Positions 14,785-23,639 of a DNA stretch of 64,000 nucleotides are shown one piece after another. A model generated the notes under the pieces. It was not told the origin of the DNA, ran no database searches, and saw only the letters and a list, made by a program, of their open reading frames with translations. The stretch's first letter is position 1, and every line of letters begins with the position of its first letter. The stretch is taken from NCBI GenBank assembly GCA_036267975.1, contig DATAVA010000064.1, forward strand, positions 1-64,000. Reading direction: 5' to 3'. A program made the translations under genes and the position numbers. Origin of the DNA: DAIDKA01 sp036267975 (lineage in GTDB: Bacteria > Pseudomonadota > Gammaproteobacteria > Steroidobacterales > Steroidobacteraceae).

Positions 14785-17505
14785 TTAGCGGCTGACCAGG
14801 AGACTGGCTCCGCCACTAGGGCCGCTGCCAGGGCCGCTGCCCAGGACGTCACCACTGGACACCAGCTTGACCCAAAGCGAACCGTCGCCCTTGTAGTACG
14901 AGGTGGCGCTGGCCTTGCGCAGTGCATCCAGGCTGTCCTGCGACGTACCTGACGCTGCAGTGGCGAATCCCGGCAGATCGAAGATCACCCACGAGCCTTT
15001 ATCCAGTTCCTTCACGCTGAGGGACAGGGACGGCCTTGCGGTGGTCACCTTGAACTCGGTACCCGCCAGTACGTTGGTTTCTCCGGTCACGCTGTAGTCC
15101 TTGCCATTGCGGCTGAGAACGACGGGCGGCTGCGCTGGTCCCCGGGCACCACCCACAGTAAACGTTCCTGCAGGGAAGCCGCCGCCCGGCGGACCACCCG
15201 CTGCGCCTGCACGGGCTGCTCCGCCCGGACCAGCCGCTGCGCCTGCACGGGCTGCGCCACCCGGACCACCGGGTCCGCCAGCACGGGCAGCCGCACCAGG
15301 ACGACCTGGCGCGCCGGGACCGCCCGGACCGGCAGCGCCGCCAACAGTCAAGCGTCCGACATCGCCCTTGCATACCGCAGCGTTCCAGGTGGGCTTGACC
15401 TGACATCCTTTCGTGTCGACGGCGAGTGCGTCATTTTCGTCGTTGATGAGAATGAAGGAATTGGGGACACCGTCGACCGAACCGTCCAGGTCGTGGAACA
15501 CTGCGGTCTTGTAGCTCCCATTGCCGTAATCATCGTTGCTCCACTTATGCTCCATCGGTGGGAAATACACCGGCTTGGCGTTGATGAATTTCGCGCGCTC
15601 TACGGTGTTGTTGGAGCTCATTCCGAAGCTGGTATACAGCAGGTACGAGATCGCTCCCGTCTTGCGGGTGGCGTTGTCCTTGAAATTCACGAAGGTGTCA
15701 TTGACCAGTTCATGATGGTAGTCGTAGAACTCGTAGCCGCGGATCGGGAAATCCGCGACTGCGGGCTCCGGCAAGCTGCGGCCGTAAGCCATTTCCGCCG
15801 GCGTCCTGGGGTTGCCGACGTTCGCGGTTTCGCCCACGAACAGCGAGTCAATCACCCGTGACGTATAGGCGGATTGACCGAAGTTGCCGGACGCATGCGT
15901 GTAGTCAATTGCGTTGTCGGCCAGCTTCAGGTTCTTGAACAGGTGCATCTCACCGCGGGCCCAGATGCCGCTATTGCGGTTCTTGTAGCTGGTGAAATCC
16001 TCGAAGACCGACGCCACTTGAGGGCTGTTCGCGTCAGCGGGATTGACAAGGGAAATATACCCACCGACCGCGAAGTGGCCATCGGCCCTGGGGCCGCGGT
16101 CGGACATGAAACCGTCAAAGTTCGAATGGGCGGTGTTGCCCTTGAACTCCCGTACCTTCATTCGACGTGGCCAGGTTGCCTTGCTGATATCCGTGCCTGC
16201 GAATGCGCCCGTCGGATGCTCCGGCAACGCGAACCAGAAACCTGTCGCGTCGGACCCCGCGGCCACGTTGTCCCGGTAGATATTGTCCGGGTTGGTGATC
16301 CAGAAAGTCGACACCGTGTTGTCGGAAGGGATCAGGATATCCTTGGCGTTCTGGCCCTCCAAATCGAAGTTCTTGCCGCTCGTCGATCCGAACGGGGCGA
16401 GGTCGGTCGCGACGCACGGCGCGTCCGGATGGCACTTGGTCAGGATCCCCAGATTGTGGACGAACTGGTTGCCGTGCTCCACGGCGTCTTCGAGGAAGAA
16501 GCAGTGACCAATGGTGTTGTAGGTCACGTTGTTCTGCACGCGCACGTCATTGGTGCCGTGGATCGTCACACAGCGGCTATAGGTGTCGTGAATCGCGGAG
16601 TTTTCGATGTACTGCCCTTTGCCTTCGCCGACCAGATGCCAGTGGATCGGATACCGGGCGAGGTGCATGTTCTGGCCCATGCGATTGAACTCGACCCCGG
16701 AGACATACATCTTGCTCGTGACCATGGCCATCACGTGCCCGCCGAAGAGTGTCTTCTCTGCATCCGGGGAAGCCTGGATGAGGATGTTGCGCGTCAGCAT
16801 GCCGACCTCGCCACGCTCATCCACGCCGAAGGTGATCTTGCCGTAGTGCATGTAGTCCAGTTTTTTGTCGAGCGTGATCGTATTGCCCTTGATGGCGGAA
16901 ATGGCTCGCCGCTCTGCCTGATGGGCATCAAAATCCGTTGACGCGAGGACAATCTGGTCACCGACCCGCCAACCCTTGGCATCCAGCACCTGTATCGATG
17001 TGCTGCCTTCCTCGGCGGTCCTCGCCAGCTTGGTCCAGGAGTTCGTCCGGTCACCATGCAGGTTCAGCGTTCCGCCCAAGACCATGATGCCGCGGTCGCC
17101 CATTCCCTCTATCTCTTCATTCGGGACGTTGTCGGTGAGGGTGATGGTCGCCTTGTGCGTGTGGGGTTTGGCTTCGGTGCCGATTTCCAGCTCCCCTTGC
17201 ACCAGCACCCATTCGGTGGTCAGTTCGAGGTCGGCCTTATCCGAGAAGCTGAGTTTGCCGTGGACAGTCACACCGTGCAGCGGCGGCGGACTCACGTCGA
17301 GGACCACGTCCTGGCCGCTTTCAATGGTGACTTTGTCGCCTGCGCGTGGCACCTGCCGGTCCGGCCAGGTGGCGGGATCAGACCAGAGGGTCTGCTTGAG
17401 CGCCGCCGACTTCCCTTCCTGGGCCTGCGCGACAGCGAATACGCTGCCGAGAAGGACCAATGGAAGGAGCGATACAACAAGGAATAAGCGATTCTTTTTG
17501 CTCAT
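14785..17505 (-). CDS. Secreted G8-domain parallel beta-helix protein with collagen-like linker
   Basis: A 906-residue exported protein (signal peptide ending AVAQAQ). Residues about 35-160 fit the G8 domain (LWSDPATWPDRQVP, GDKVTIESGQDVVLD), named for eight conserved glycines and known in CEMIP/TMEM2-like and fibrocystin-like proteins. A long right-handed beta-helix follows, with many N-rich turns, IHWHLVGEG, and VTIHGTNDVRVQNN. From about 715 to 790 there is a Gly-Ala-Pro-rich, collagen-like linker with repeats of the type GGPGGPGGAARAG. A last beta-rich segment follows. G8/beta-helix proteins bind or cleave polysaccharides in some animals, but the bacterial role is unknown. ATG 17505 has a GGGGG stretch upstream. 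It is a stand-alone gene, convergent with the nucleotidyltransferase-like gene. Confidence 0.85.
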   Translation of the reverse strand: MSKKNRLFLVVSLLPLVLLGSVFAVAQAQEGKSAALKQTLWSDPATWPDRQVPRAGDKVTIESGQDVVLDVSPPPLHGVTVHGKLSFSDKADLELTTEWVLVQGELEIGTEAKPHTHKATITLTDNVPNEEIEGMGDRGIMVLGGTLNLHGDRTNSWTKLARTAEEGSTSIQVLDAKGWRVGDQIVLASTDFDAHQAERRAISAIKGNTITLDKKLDYMHYGKITFGVDERGEVGMLTRNILIQASPDAEKTLFGGHVMAMVTSKMYVSGVEFNRMGQNMHLARYPIHWHLVGEGKGQYIENSAIHDTYSRCVTIHGTNDVRVQNNVTYNTIGHCFFLEDAVEHGNQFVHNLGILTKCHPDAPCVATDLAPFGSTSGKNFDLEGQNAKDILIPSDNTVSTFWITNPDNIYRDNVAAGSDATGFWFALPEHPTGAFAGTDISKATWPRRMKVREFKGNTAHSNFDGFMSDRGPRADGHFAVGGYISLVNPADANSPQVASVFEDFTSYKNRNSGIWARGEMHLFKNLKLADNAIDYTHASGNFGQSAYTSRVIDSLFVGETANVGNPRTPAEMAYGRSLPEPAVADFPIRGYEFYDYHHELVNDTFVNFKDNATRKTGAISYLLYTSFGMSSNNTVERAKFINAKPVYFPPMEHKWSNDDYGNGSYKTAVFHDLDGSVDGVPNSFILINDENDALAVDTKGCQVKPTWNAAVCKGDVGRLTVGGAAGPGGPGAPGRPGAAARAGGPGGPGGAARAGAAAGPGGAARAGAAGGPPGGGFPAGTFTVGGARGPAQPPVVLSRNGKDYSVTGETNVLAGTEFKVTTARPSLSLSVKELDKGSWVIFDLPGFATAASGTSQDSLDALRKASATSYYKGDGSLWVKLVSSGDVLGSGPGSGPSGGASLLVSR

Positions 17506-17977
17506 GACATCAACCCCCGACTCGAATAGGACCGGTACTTGTGCGGCGCAGCAAAGTGCGACTGTCGCGAAAAGGACGGCGCATGATGCGACGCTGTCGC
17601 GGTCCGCGCAATTGGCATTGCATCGTCAACTGGGCAAATACCAATTTCCCGGCATTCAAGACAACCTTGGCGCAAGGGTGGAATCCGCCTCCGATTGCCC
17701 GCATCGGTGTTCAATTCGAGACTGGAGATAATGAGAGAAAACTCATTTATATTTAAGTACTTACGTCGCTCGCGGCCCGCAGTAGTGATGGATTAAGACC
17801 AACCGATCGCTGCCAGGTGATGTCCGGGAGGTCGCTACACCGCATTCCATGACCTGGCATTCGGCGGCCTGGGCGCGCGGGCTCGGCATGGCGGGAATGC
17901 CGGCTGGGTATACTCCGCGGCCAGTCCGACGCACACCGATGCGTGCGCGACTGCTGGGTTCATTCACGGAGGGGTTC

Positions 17978-18568
17978 ATGAGAAATAAGTTCAGGAATGC
18001 GGCACTGTCCGCAGCTCTCGGCGTGTTGTGCGCAACGACCGGCTTTGCACAGGCTCCGGGAGCGGCGCCACCCACCGGCAGCGTGGCGGTGGCCAACCCG
18101 ACCTACACGGCAATCCTGATGGAAGTGGACGTCAATCGTCCCGCAGCGGAAGTCTGGCAGCGCGTGGGAAAGTTCTGCGACATCGGGGAGTGGCTGCAGG
18201 TGCCGTGCACGATCACGTATGGCAAGGACGGCGAAGTCGGCGCCGTACGTTCCATCGGCCGCGAGATCCTGGTGGGGAAGACGGACCTCTCGTACACCTA
18301 TACGCAGCCGGTGACGGAAGGCCGGCCATACATCGTGTATCACGGCACGCTGGAAGCGAAGCCGGTCACGGCGACCACATCGAAGCTCTACTACACGCTG
18401 ATGTGGGACAACTCGACGCTGGCGGATGATGCTGCTCGCGAACGAGACAAGGCGCAGCGCCGACAGGTATTCGAAGGCGCGCTTAAGAACATGAAGACTC
18501 TTGCTGAAGGCGGCACGTTGCCGCCGCGGGCTCCTCGCGGCGGTGGTCCGGGCGGTGCTCCCAAGTAG
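17978..18568 (+). CDS. Exported SRPBCC (polyketide cyclase/START-like) protein
   Basis: A 196-residue protein: signal peptide ending TGFAQ, then an SRPBCC helix-grip domain (VDVNRPAAEVWQRVGKFCDIGEWL, GAVRSIGREILVGKTDLSYTYTQPV, TSKLYYTLMW) and a long last helix, ending in a Gly/Pro/Arg tail. SRPBCC proteins enclose hydrophobic ligands in a central cavity; some are cyclases or lipid carriers. The frame is open to 17849, but ATG 17978 has GGAGGGG just upstream and starts the signal peptide. The protein is periplasmic and adds another ligand-pocket protein to this region, though its operon is separate. Confidence 0.85.
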   Translation: MRNKFRNAALSAALGVLCATTGFAQAPGAAPPTGSVAVANPTYTAILMEVDVNRPAAEVWQRVGKFCDIGEWLQVPCTITYGKDGEVGAVRSIGREILVGKTDLSYTYTQPVTEGRPYIVYHGTLEAKPVTATTSKLYYTLMWDNSTLADDAARERDKAQRRQVFEGALKNMKTLAEGGTLPPRAPRGGGPGGAPK

Positions 18569-18589
18569 TCGAGTCTCTCGCCGCAAAAG

Positions 18590-18613
18590 GCCCCGGCAAT
18601 CTCGCGCCGGGGC
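18590..18613 (+). terminator. Hairpin terminator after SRPBCC gene
   Basis: An eight-base-pair stem, GCCCCGGC (18590-18597) and GCCGGGGC (18606-18613), with an eight-base loop, preceded by AAAAG and followed by TTCTCG. It lies about 20 bases after the SRPBCC stop codon and is a plausible intrinsic terminator with a weak T tract. Confidence 0.6.
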
Positions 18614-18937
18614 TTCTCGCCTAGTTTCGAACCAAAGAGGCCGTACTCGAGGCGCTCGTCACGCTCCGTCGCGGGTACCAGCCGCGGCAGCGGCCGCTTT
18701 AAATCACTTCTCCGGCATGCGTGCCTGAAAGCAGCCGTTTGAAACCGGCGTACGGGTCGACCGGAACCTATGAGTTGTTCCGCAGCATGTCGGAAGTTCT
18801 CTGCCCAGCGGAGAAGCCTGCCGGCCACATAGAAATAGTTGGATCAGGGAACTTCCGGATCGCAAGGCAGTCGCTCCAATACGTTCAGCAGTTCCCACCC
18901 GCGTCGGGCATCCCAGTTTCTTGTGAGGCGCCATCTC
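18614..18937. other. Non-coding gap upstream of hydrolase
   Basis: I see no gene here that I can support. An open frame continues from 18839 into the hydrolase, but its residues before 18938 (rich in Ser and Arg) look untranslated. The gap should contain the promoter of the hydrolase gene. No repeat or structured RNA was recognised. Confidence 0.4.
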
Positions 18938-20044
18938 GTGAGTAACATTCAGGCAGCTCTCATGGCCGTTTTAGCCGGATTCCTGACCGCACCGGCCGGC
19001 AGCGCCGCGCCTGACTCGACGATCGAAGAGCAGATGACACCTTACTTGATGCCCCAACGCCTGGTGCACATAGAAGAGGGACGCACTATCAACCTTGTGT
19101 GTCTTGGGCGTGGCTCGCCGACCGTCATCCTGACAGCGGGCTTGGGAGGCTGGTCTTTTTCATGGGTGCGCGTGCAGCTGGCGCTCGCAAAGCGCACGCG
19201 CGTCTGTGCCTGGGATCGTGCTGGCTACGGCTTCAGCAGTCCGAGCCCGGAGCGCCAGGACACCGTCCACACTACTCAAGACCTCGAATGGGCCTTGAAG
19301 GGGGCGGGCATCGCAGGCCCGTATGTGATGGTCGGGCACTCGCTTGGCGGGTTTGAATCGCTGCGGTTCACGGATCTGCACCGGCAGAGCGTCGTCGGCA
19401 TGCTCCTGGTAGACCCGGATATTCCTGACCGGGGCGCAGTTGATGAGCGTCTAGCACCGCAGTTTGCAACTCTGTCGCGCACCCTCGAAGCACGGGATAT
19501 GAAACAGCGGCAGGACTGCGTCGTGCAGCTGAAGGCTGGCACGCTGAAGAGTGGAACCCCGCAGTTCGAGCAATGTACTGTCCCTCATCTGCCTGCCGTC
19601 TTTTCACATCTGCAGGCGGTGATCGGCCGGCTCAATGCCAATCCCGCGCGGCTCCTGACGCAGGTGTCGACGCAAAAGGAACACTACACAGACGCCCGCG
19701 AGGTCATCAATGCGCAACGTCGCTACGGCGACATGCCATTGATCGTGCTGACCGCCGGACGTGATGAGCAAGCCGTAATGTCCTCCCTGTCCCGTCTGCC
19801 ACCGGGCACGCCTGGCGCCAGCACACCCGAAGAGCTTGCGCATTTGCATGAACAGATTGTGCGGTTTCTCCGGGACGGATGGAGTGCGGGGCATGACGCT
19901 TACGCTGCCTTGTCGACTCGCGGACGCAACCAGTTGGTCCCCGACGCCACCCACGGTATCCCGGACGAGAAGCCCGAAGTTGTGATCGCTGCCGTCTTCG
20001 AGATACTGGACGAGACTCACCGAAGCGCACCGCATAAGCTGTGA
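18938..20044 (+). CDS. Exported alpha/beta hydrolase
   Basis: A 368-residue alpha/beta-hydrolase fold protein. It shows LVCLGRGSPTVILTAGLGG (oxyanion-hole region), CAWDRAGYGFSSPS, and the nucleophile elbow VMVGHSLGGFESLRF. The acid is probably within LLVDPDIPD or the PLIVLTAGRDEQ strand, and a late His in PDATHGIPDEKPE fits the catalytic triad. GTG 18938 begins a signal-like segment (ALMAVLAGFLTAPAGSAA), so the enzyme is probably periplasmic. The frame extends 33 codons further upstream without support. Substrate cannot be told; ester or epoxide-type small molecules are typical. The gene is alone between a terminator and a small membrane protein. Confidence 0.82.
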   Translation: MSNIQAALMAVLAGFLTAPAGSAAPDSTIEEQMTPYLMPQRLVHIEEGRTINLVCLGRGSPTVILTAGLGGWSFSWVRVQLALAKRTRVCAWDRAGYGFSSPSPERQDTVHTTQDLEWALKGAGIAGPYVMVGHSLGGFESLRFTDLHRQSVVGMLLVDPDIPDRGAVDERLAPQFATLSRTLEARDMKQRQDCVVQLKAGTLKSGTPQFEQCTVPHLPAVFSHLQAVIGRLNANPARLLTQVSTQKEHYTDAREVINAQRRYGDMPLIVLTAGRDEQAVMSSLSRLPPGTPGASTPEELAHLHEQIVRFLRDGWSAGHDAYAALSTRGRNQLVPDATHGIPDEKPEVVIAAVFEILDETHRSAPHKL

Positions 20045-20244
20045 CCGTGTCGTTCAAAACGCAGCGCCGCATAACCGACATTTCCGCGGCGCCATAAACG
20101 GGGTCCGAGACATCGCTGGAGAACCCGGTGTGGTCGCCGCTTAGTGGCCGCTTGTGCCTCGTGTCTCGCGGTAGCGAGGCTTCGCCATGGGAGGAGAATG
20201 GCGGCTTGGATGAGACGCGAAAGCGTCTATGCGATATTGGATTC

Positions 20245-20433
20245 ATGGCCCAAAAGAAGAAAATTCGATTGTGGTACATAGTCATGGCGCTCAGCGCCAC
20301 GACGATCGTCGTGCCCTTCGTTGTGGCGAGCCTGTGGGGCGAGAAACTCGAGTTCCGATATTTTGTAATCGGCCCCGTTATGATTGCGGCGGCCTTATAT
20401 GAGTTGCGCGCCCTACTATGGCGCAGAGTCTAA
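20245..20433 (+). CDS. Small membrane protein, 62 residues
   Basis: ATG 20245 opens a short frame with a basic N-terminus (MAQKKKIRLWY) and two hydrophobic helices (VMALSATTIVVPFVVASLW and YFVIGPVMIAAALYELRALL), ending in RR. Composition is that of a real two-pass membrane peptide. A palindromic hairpin downstream may end transcription. No family recognised. Confidence 0.45.
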   Translation: MAQKKKIRLWYIVMALSATTIVVPFVVASLWGEKLEFRYFVIGPVMIAAALYELRALLWRRV

Positions 20434-20472
20434 TCGGCTCGGGCACCAGCGTCCCTCAACATTCCCGCAAAC

Positions 20473-20489
20473 AACTCCCAATGGGAGTT
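20473..20489 (+). terminator. Palindromic hairpin with T-run
   Basis: AACTCCCA (20473-20480) and TGGGAGTT (20482-20489) form a perfect eight-base palindrome around one base, followed by TT. The effective loop is three bases. It lies 40 bases after the small membrane protein stop and may be its terminator or a remnant of a mobile repeat. The stretch 20490-20669 contains no gene I can support. Confidence 0.4.
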
Positions 20490-20669
20490 TTGAATGCCGG
20501 AACGAATGTTGCGCAACGAATTGAATTCGCCAATTCGCGTGCACACCACTACTCAAAATTGGGAAAGTGCGCACGTATCGGGCGCCAGAAGCTCTCCTTC
20601 GCGGTCGGCCGGAAGGGGTCAACATTGATCATGCGACCATACGGTTGAGTTTCAATCAATCCTGGCCGC

Positions 20670-21065
20670 TTATGCCAACAGCGTCATTCCTCCGTTCTTC
20701 GCCGCACCGTGATCGAACGTCATGGTCTTCGCGCAGCCCGCTGCCTGTGCTGAACAGGCAATCAGGCAGTCGGCAAAGTCTCCGCCGGAGCGCTGGAAGA
20801 GGCGAAGGCCCTTCCAGACGGTTTCACCGCCTTCGACCACAAGCTCCTTGGTCCGAAGTAGCGCCTCAAATGCTTCTATGAGCTGAGGTCGACTCAGCTC
20901 ATAGGCAGATGAAAGTACCCAACCGATTTCCACGATCGAGACCAAGGGCACGAAGCCGGGCGACTCCGCGGTAAGTGATTCGACCAATCGCGTAGCCATC
21001 GGTGACTGCTTGATATCATCCTGCATGATGTAGCGGACCAGGACGTTGGTATCGAGCCCAATCAC
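20670..21065 (-). CDS. vapC: VapC-type PIN-domain toxin
   Basis: A 131-residue PIN-domain ribonuclease. Acidic residues expected for Mg2+ binding are visible: Asp5 (GLDTNVLVRY), Glu46 (VSIVEIGWVL), Asp96 and Asp99 (GGDFADCL) and a late Asp118 (TFDHG). VapC toxins cleave tRNA or rRNA and are blocked by the cognate antitoxin. The GTG start overlaps the antitoxin stop as GTGA, typical of coupled vapBC pairs. All key residues are present, so it should be active. Confidence 0.9.
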   Translation of the reverse strand: MIGLDTNVLVRYIMQDDIKQSPMATRLVESLTAESPGFVPLVSIVEIGWVLSSAYELSRPQLIEAFEALLRTKELVVEGGETVWKGLRLFQRSGGDFADCLIACSAQAAGCAKTMTFDHGAAKNGGMTLLA

Positions 21066-21304
21066 TTTGCTGCCGCCGCCCGCCGCGCGATTGCAGCATT
21101 CATGTCGTCAATTGAGACGGCTTTGCGCGGCTTGCCAAACATTCCCTTCAAGGCAGTTACTGAGCGTGTTGCGGCTATAAACTCATAGCGCCCGGGGGCA
21201 ACCTCGACGAACTCCACTCGATCCCCGGCATCCACGCCAAGGGCGGCACGCACTTCCACCGGGATCGTGATCTGCCCTTTGCTCGTCAGCGTTGCAGTAG
21301 CCAT
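21062..21304 (-). CDS. vapB: VapB antitoxin, AbrB/MazE (SpoVT) DNA-binding type
   Basis: An 80-residue protein with an N-terminal AbrB-like swapped-hairpin domain (MATATLTSKGQITIPVEVRAAL, then GDRVEFVEVAPGRYEF) and a C-terminal toxin-binding helix (SIDDMNAAIARRAAAAK). It neutralises VapC and represses its own promoter. The ATG has AGGAGA about seven bases upstream. A perfect inverted repeat overlapping the likely -10 box is present just upstream at 21327-21344. Confidence 0.92.
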   Translation of the reverse strand: MATATLTSKGQITIPVEVRAALGVDAGDRVEFVEVAPGRYEFIAATRSVTALKGMFGKPRKAVSIDDMNAAIARRAAAAK

Positions 21305-21326
21305 GAAATATCTCCTGACGTTGATG

Positions 21327-21344
21327 CCTTACTTTATAGTAAGG
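21327..21344 (-). promoter_or_regulatory. VapB operator palindrome
   Basis: A perfect inverted repeat, CCTTACT and AGTAAGG with four bases between, lies 23-40 bases before the vapB ATG. Read on the minus strand it contains TATAAA, so repressor binding would block the promoter. Autoregulation by VapB/VapBC at such palindromes is well known; the assignment here is inference from position and symmetry. Confidence 0.6.
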
Positions 21345-21484
21345 AATAGGGAGATGCAAACGCAACTGGGTAACTCGCGGTCAGCACCGGAGGTCCAACG
21401 AAATCAACCGACGGCGTGGGCAGCACCGAAAGTTGAAGGCGCTTGATCAGACATGGCGTGAGATGTACTGGCGTTGGTTGCGCA

Positions 21485-23104
21485 TCAAGGTCCGACGGGA
21501 TCTACGGGCCAGATGACAGCATCGTAGACGGCAGTGCCGACGGCAGCGCCCTGCGGTGGCCAGTTCGGTGTCTTGTCGAGTTCCACCTTCGCACCCCAGG
21601 CACGCAGAAGCTCTGCGAGATCCTTTCGCGAGGCCGGTGCCAATTGCAGGAACGGCACGTAGCCGCGACCCATTGCGTAGTCAAGCGCGGTCAGTCCGTC
21701 TTCATCCTTTGCATTGACGTCGATGCCGAGGTCGACCAGCGCCGCCATCACCTCTTTGTTGCCGGCTCGGGTGGCGTAGTGAAGTGCCGAGCCGCCGCGC
21801 GTGCGCTGCAGGTAGTGGCGCTTCGCCATGAGATTCACATCCGCACCACTGGCGGCTAGCAGCCTGATGAGTTCGACCGTGGGATTGACGCGTGGACCTT
21901 TGCCGTCCTTGCGTCCTTCTGCGACGTCCTCGATCGCCTCACGCGGCGGCGCGGCCACGCCTGCCATGCGCGCATTCGGAAAGCCGGTGCCACCGGTGCG
22001 CGCAGCGGTCGCGAGGATGATGGGGCCCTGGCCATCGGATGTGGCGAGCCTCGGATTGGCGCCGTGGGCAAGCAGCAGTTTCACGATCTCGATGTCGCCG
22101 CTGGCGCAGGCAGTGAGGAACGGGGTGGTGCCACGACCGGTGTCAGCGCCAAGGGTCGTGCGCGCCGCCGCCTGGTAGTAGAGCTGCTGATTCGGATTCG
22201 CGCCGTGTTCCACGAGCATCTTCACCACTTCGCGGGCGGTGGTCCGCTCCGGCACATCCCGGTCGAGCGGGTTACCGTCGCTGCGCACAGCCAGGTTCAC
22301 GATGGCCACGTTCAGCGGCCCCTGGCCGAAGATGTCCCACTGGTTGACGTCGGCGCCCGCTTCGATCAGGCGCTTGGCGATGTCCCAGTTGCCGTTCATC
22401 ATCGCGATGAACAAGGGCGGCATGCCGGCGGGATCGGGCAAGGACACATCGGCGCGATGCTTCAGCAGTATCGGCACGCACTCGCGGCAGTTCTCGCGGG
22501 CCGCGTACATCAGCGGCGTGAAGCCGCCCCGGTCGAGATGCTTGGCGCGGCTCTCGGCCGTGGCGACGCGACGGTAGTCGCGCACGGCCGAGCGCGCATT
22601 CACGTCCGCTCCCTTCGAAGCGAGGAACTGTACGAGCTCGGGATGGCGCCGGGCGGTCGCCCACATCAGCGGGGTCTGCCCGCCGAAGCGCTCGCGCGGA
22701 TCGACCAGCGCGCCCGCATTCACAAGCAGCTTTGCGGCATCGAGATTGCCGCTGCGCGCCACGAGGTGCAGCACGGTCTCGCCGTCCGCATTCACAGAGT
22801 TGGGATTCGCGCCGGCCTTCAGCAGCAGCCGAAGGAGCCCGGTGTTGTTCGCGTCCGCAGCGAGCCGTATCGCGTCTACGCCATAGTGATTTACCACGTT
22901 GGGATCGGCACCAGCCGCGAGCAGGCGCTTCACCGCGGCGAAGTTACCTTGGAACACCGCCCACTGCAGCGGCGTGCTGCCATCCGGGTGGGACGCCGGT
23001 GCGTCCGCTTCGGCGGCGACGCCAGTCGCCATCAGCACAAGTGCGGCCATGACGGCGACCGCGAGCTTGCGTGTCAGGATCATGGAGAAATTCGGCGACG
23101 TCAT
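21485..23104 (-). CDS. Exported ankyrin-repeat protein (copy 1)
   Basis: A 539-residue protein with a signal peptide (VMAALVLMATGVAAEA) and about ten to twelve ankyrin repeats with the usual G.TPL..A...G....LL..GAD.N spacing. Mid-protein it carries a CRECVPILL unit with two cysteines (AARENCREC). It resembles the protein at 59343-60830, which has the same order of repeats and the AAREGC..C unit, so the two are paralogues. Exported ankyrin proteins of this type often accompany DUF1592/DUF1552 and PQQ dehydrogenase genes in gammaproteobacteria, presumably as periplasmic scaffolds. Here it is isolated, between a vapBC locus and a tRNA remnant. An earlier ATG seven codons before the basic segment is used (MTSPNFSMILTRK); the second ATG is possible. 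Confidence 0.88.
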   Translation of the reverse strand: MTSPNFSMILTRKLAVAVMAALVLMATGVAAEADAPASHPDGSTPLQWAVFQGNFAAVKRLLAAGADPNVVNHYGVDAIRLAADANNTGLLRLLLKAGANPNSVNADGETVLHLVARSGNLDAAKLLVNAGALVDPRERFGGQTPLMWATARRHPELVQFLASKGADVNARSAVRDYRRVATAESRAKHLDRGGFTPLMYAARENCRECVPILLKHRADVSLPDPAGMPPLFIAMMNGNWDIAKRLIEAGADVNQWDIFGQGPLNVAIVNLAVRSDGNPLDRDVPERTTAREVVKMLVEHGANPNQQLYYQAAARTTLGADTGRGTTPFLTACASGDIEIVKLLLAHGANPRLATSDGQGPIILATAARTGGTGFPNARMAGVAAPPREAIEDVAEGRKDGKGPRVNPTVELIRLLAASGADVNLMAKRHYLQRTRGGSALHYATRAGNKEVMAALVDLGIDVNAKDEDGLTALDYAMGRGYVPFLQLAPASRKDLAELLRAWGAKVELDKTPNWPPQGAAVGTAVYDAVIWPVDPVGP

Positions 23105-23230
23105 GAGCTGAAGCCCGCATCGATGGCGAGGCGCTTATACGTAAATGCCTTGAGGGCAATCAAAATATAAGAATGGTAGCGGGGGCTCGATTCGTTCGTT
23201 GCTGGCAACCCTGCCGCGACAAGAAAAAAA

Positions 23231-23290
23231 ATCTGGCGAGCCGGATTCGAACCGGCGTCCCTAGGATCTTCCGCTGCACCATTTACCCGT
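23231..23290 (-). other. tRNA 3'-end remnant (T arm plus poly-T), possible attachment site
   Basis: On the minus strand 23256-23240 forms a textbook T arm: GCCGG, loop TTCGAAT, CCGGC. It is preceded by GCAGCGGA...GACGCC, as seen in tRNA-Cys-like genes. It is followed by TCGCCAG and then a run of T that would terminate a tRNA transcript. No matching 5' acceptor strand (CTGGCGA) or intact anticodon arm exists upstream, so this is not a complete tRNA. A 3' end with native downstream terminator is what remains at one end of an element integrated in a tRNA gene. Confidence 0.5.
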
Positions 23291-23377
23291 CCTTCCCCGT
23301 CCACCCGTGTCCACGGCTCTCGGATGTTACTATTTAAATTCAACGAGTGAGAGTCCGCCGCACGTCATGATGATCAT

Positions 23378-23639
23378 TCAGACGAACTCAAGGCGAATTT
23401 CGCGGCCCACGACTGCCGCGGCGCGCCGCAGGGTCGCGAGAGTCACACTGTAGTTGTCGGGATCGAGGAGGCGGTCGAGCGGCACACGACTTGCGCTCCT
23501 TCATGGCCTGCTCAAGCTGCAGCGCAAGAACGCGCTTGATGGCCGTCGACGGCACATCCTCGTAAATCACTTGCTCTTTGAGGAAGTCATCGTGTGTGCT
23601 GCCGACATGCGGATTCTTCGGCTTATTCGTCTTCGTCAT
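23378..23639 (-). pseudogene. Degenerate HigA/XRE-type antitoxin
   Basis: ATG 23639 with GAGGTGAC upstream opens MTKTNKPKNPHVGSTHDDFLKEQ...ALQLEQAMKERK. In another frame the sequence then reads LDRLLDPDNYSVTLATLRRAA and ends REIRLEFV (stop at 23378-23380). That ending is the standard C-terminus of small XRE-type antitoxins of the HigA group. The part that should lie between, including most of the helix-turn-helix, is missing and the frame is shifted. The gene is therefore broken by deletion and frameshift. Confidence 0.65.

Noticed and set aside
15160..15350. Tandem DNA repeat or CRISPR-like array in the G8 gene
   Set aside because: The periodicity comes from Gly-Pro-Ala-Arg codons of a collagen-like linker within one open frame; units are irregular and there are no spacers.
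23225..23300. Complete tRNA gene
   Set aside because: Only the T arm, 3' acceptor strand and poly-T fit. There is no pairing 5' acceptor strand or anticodon arm.
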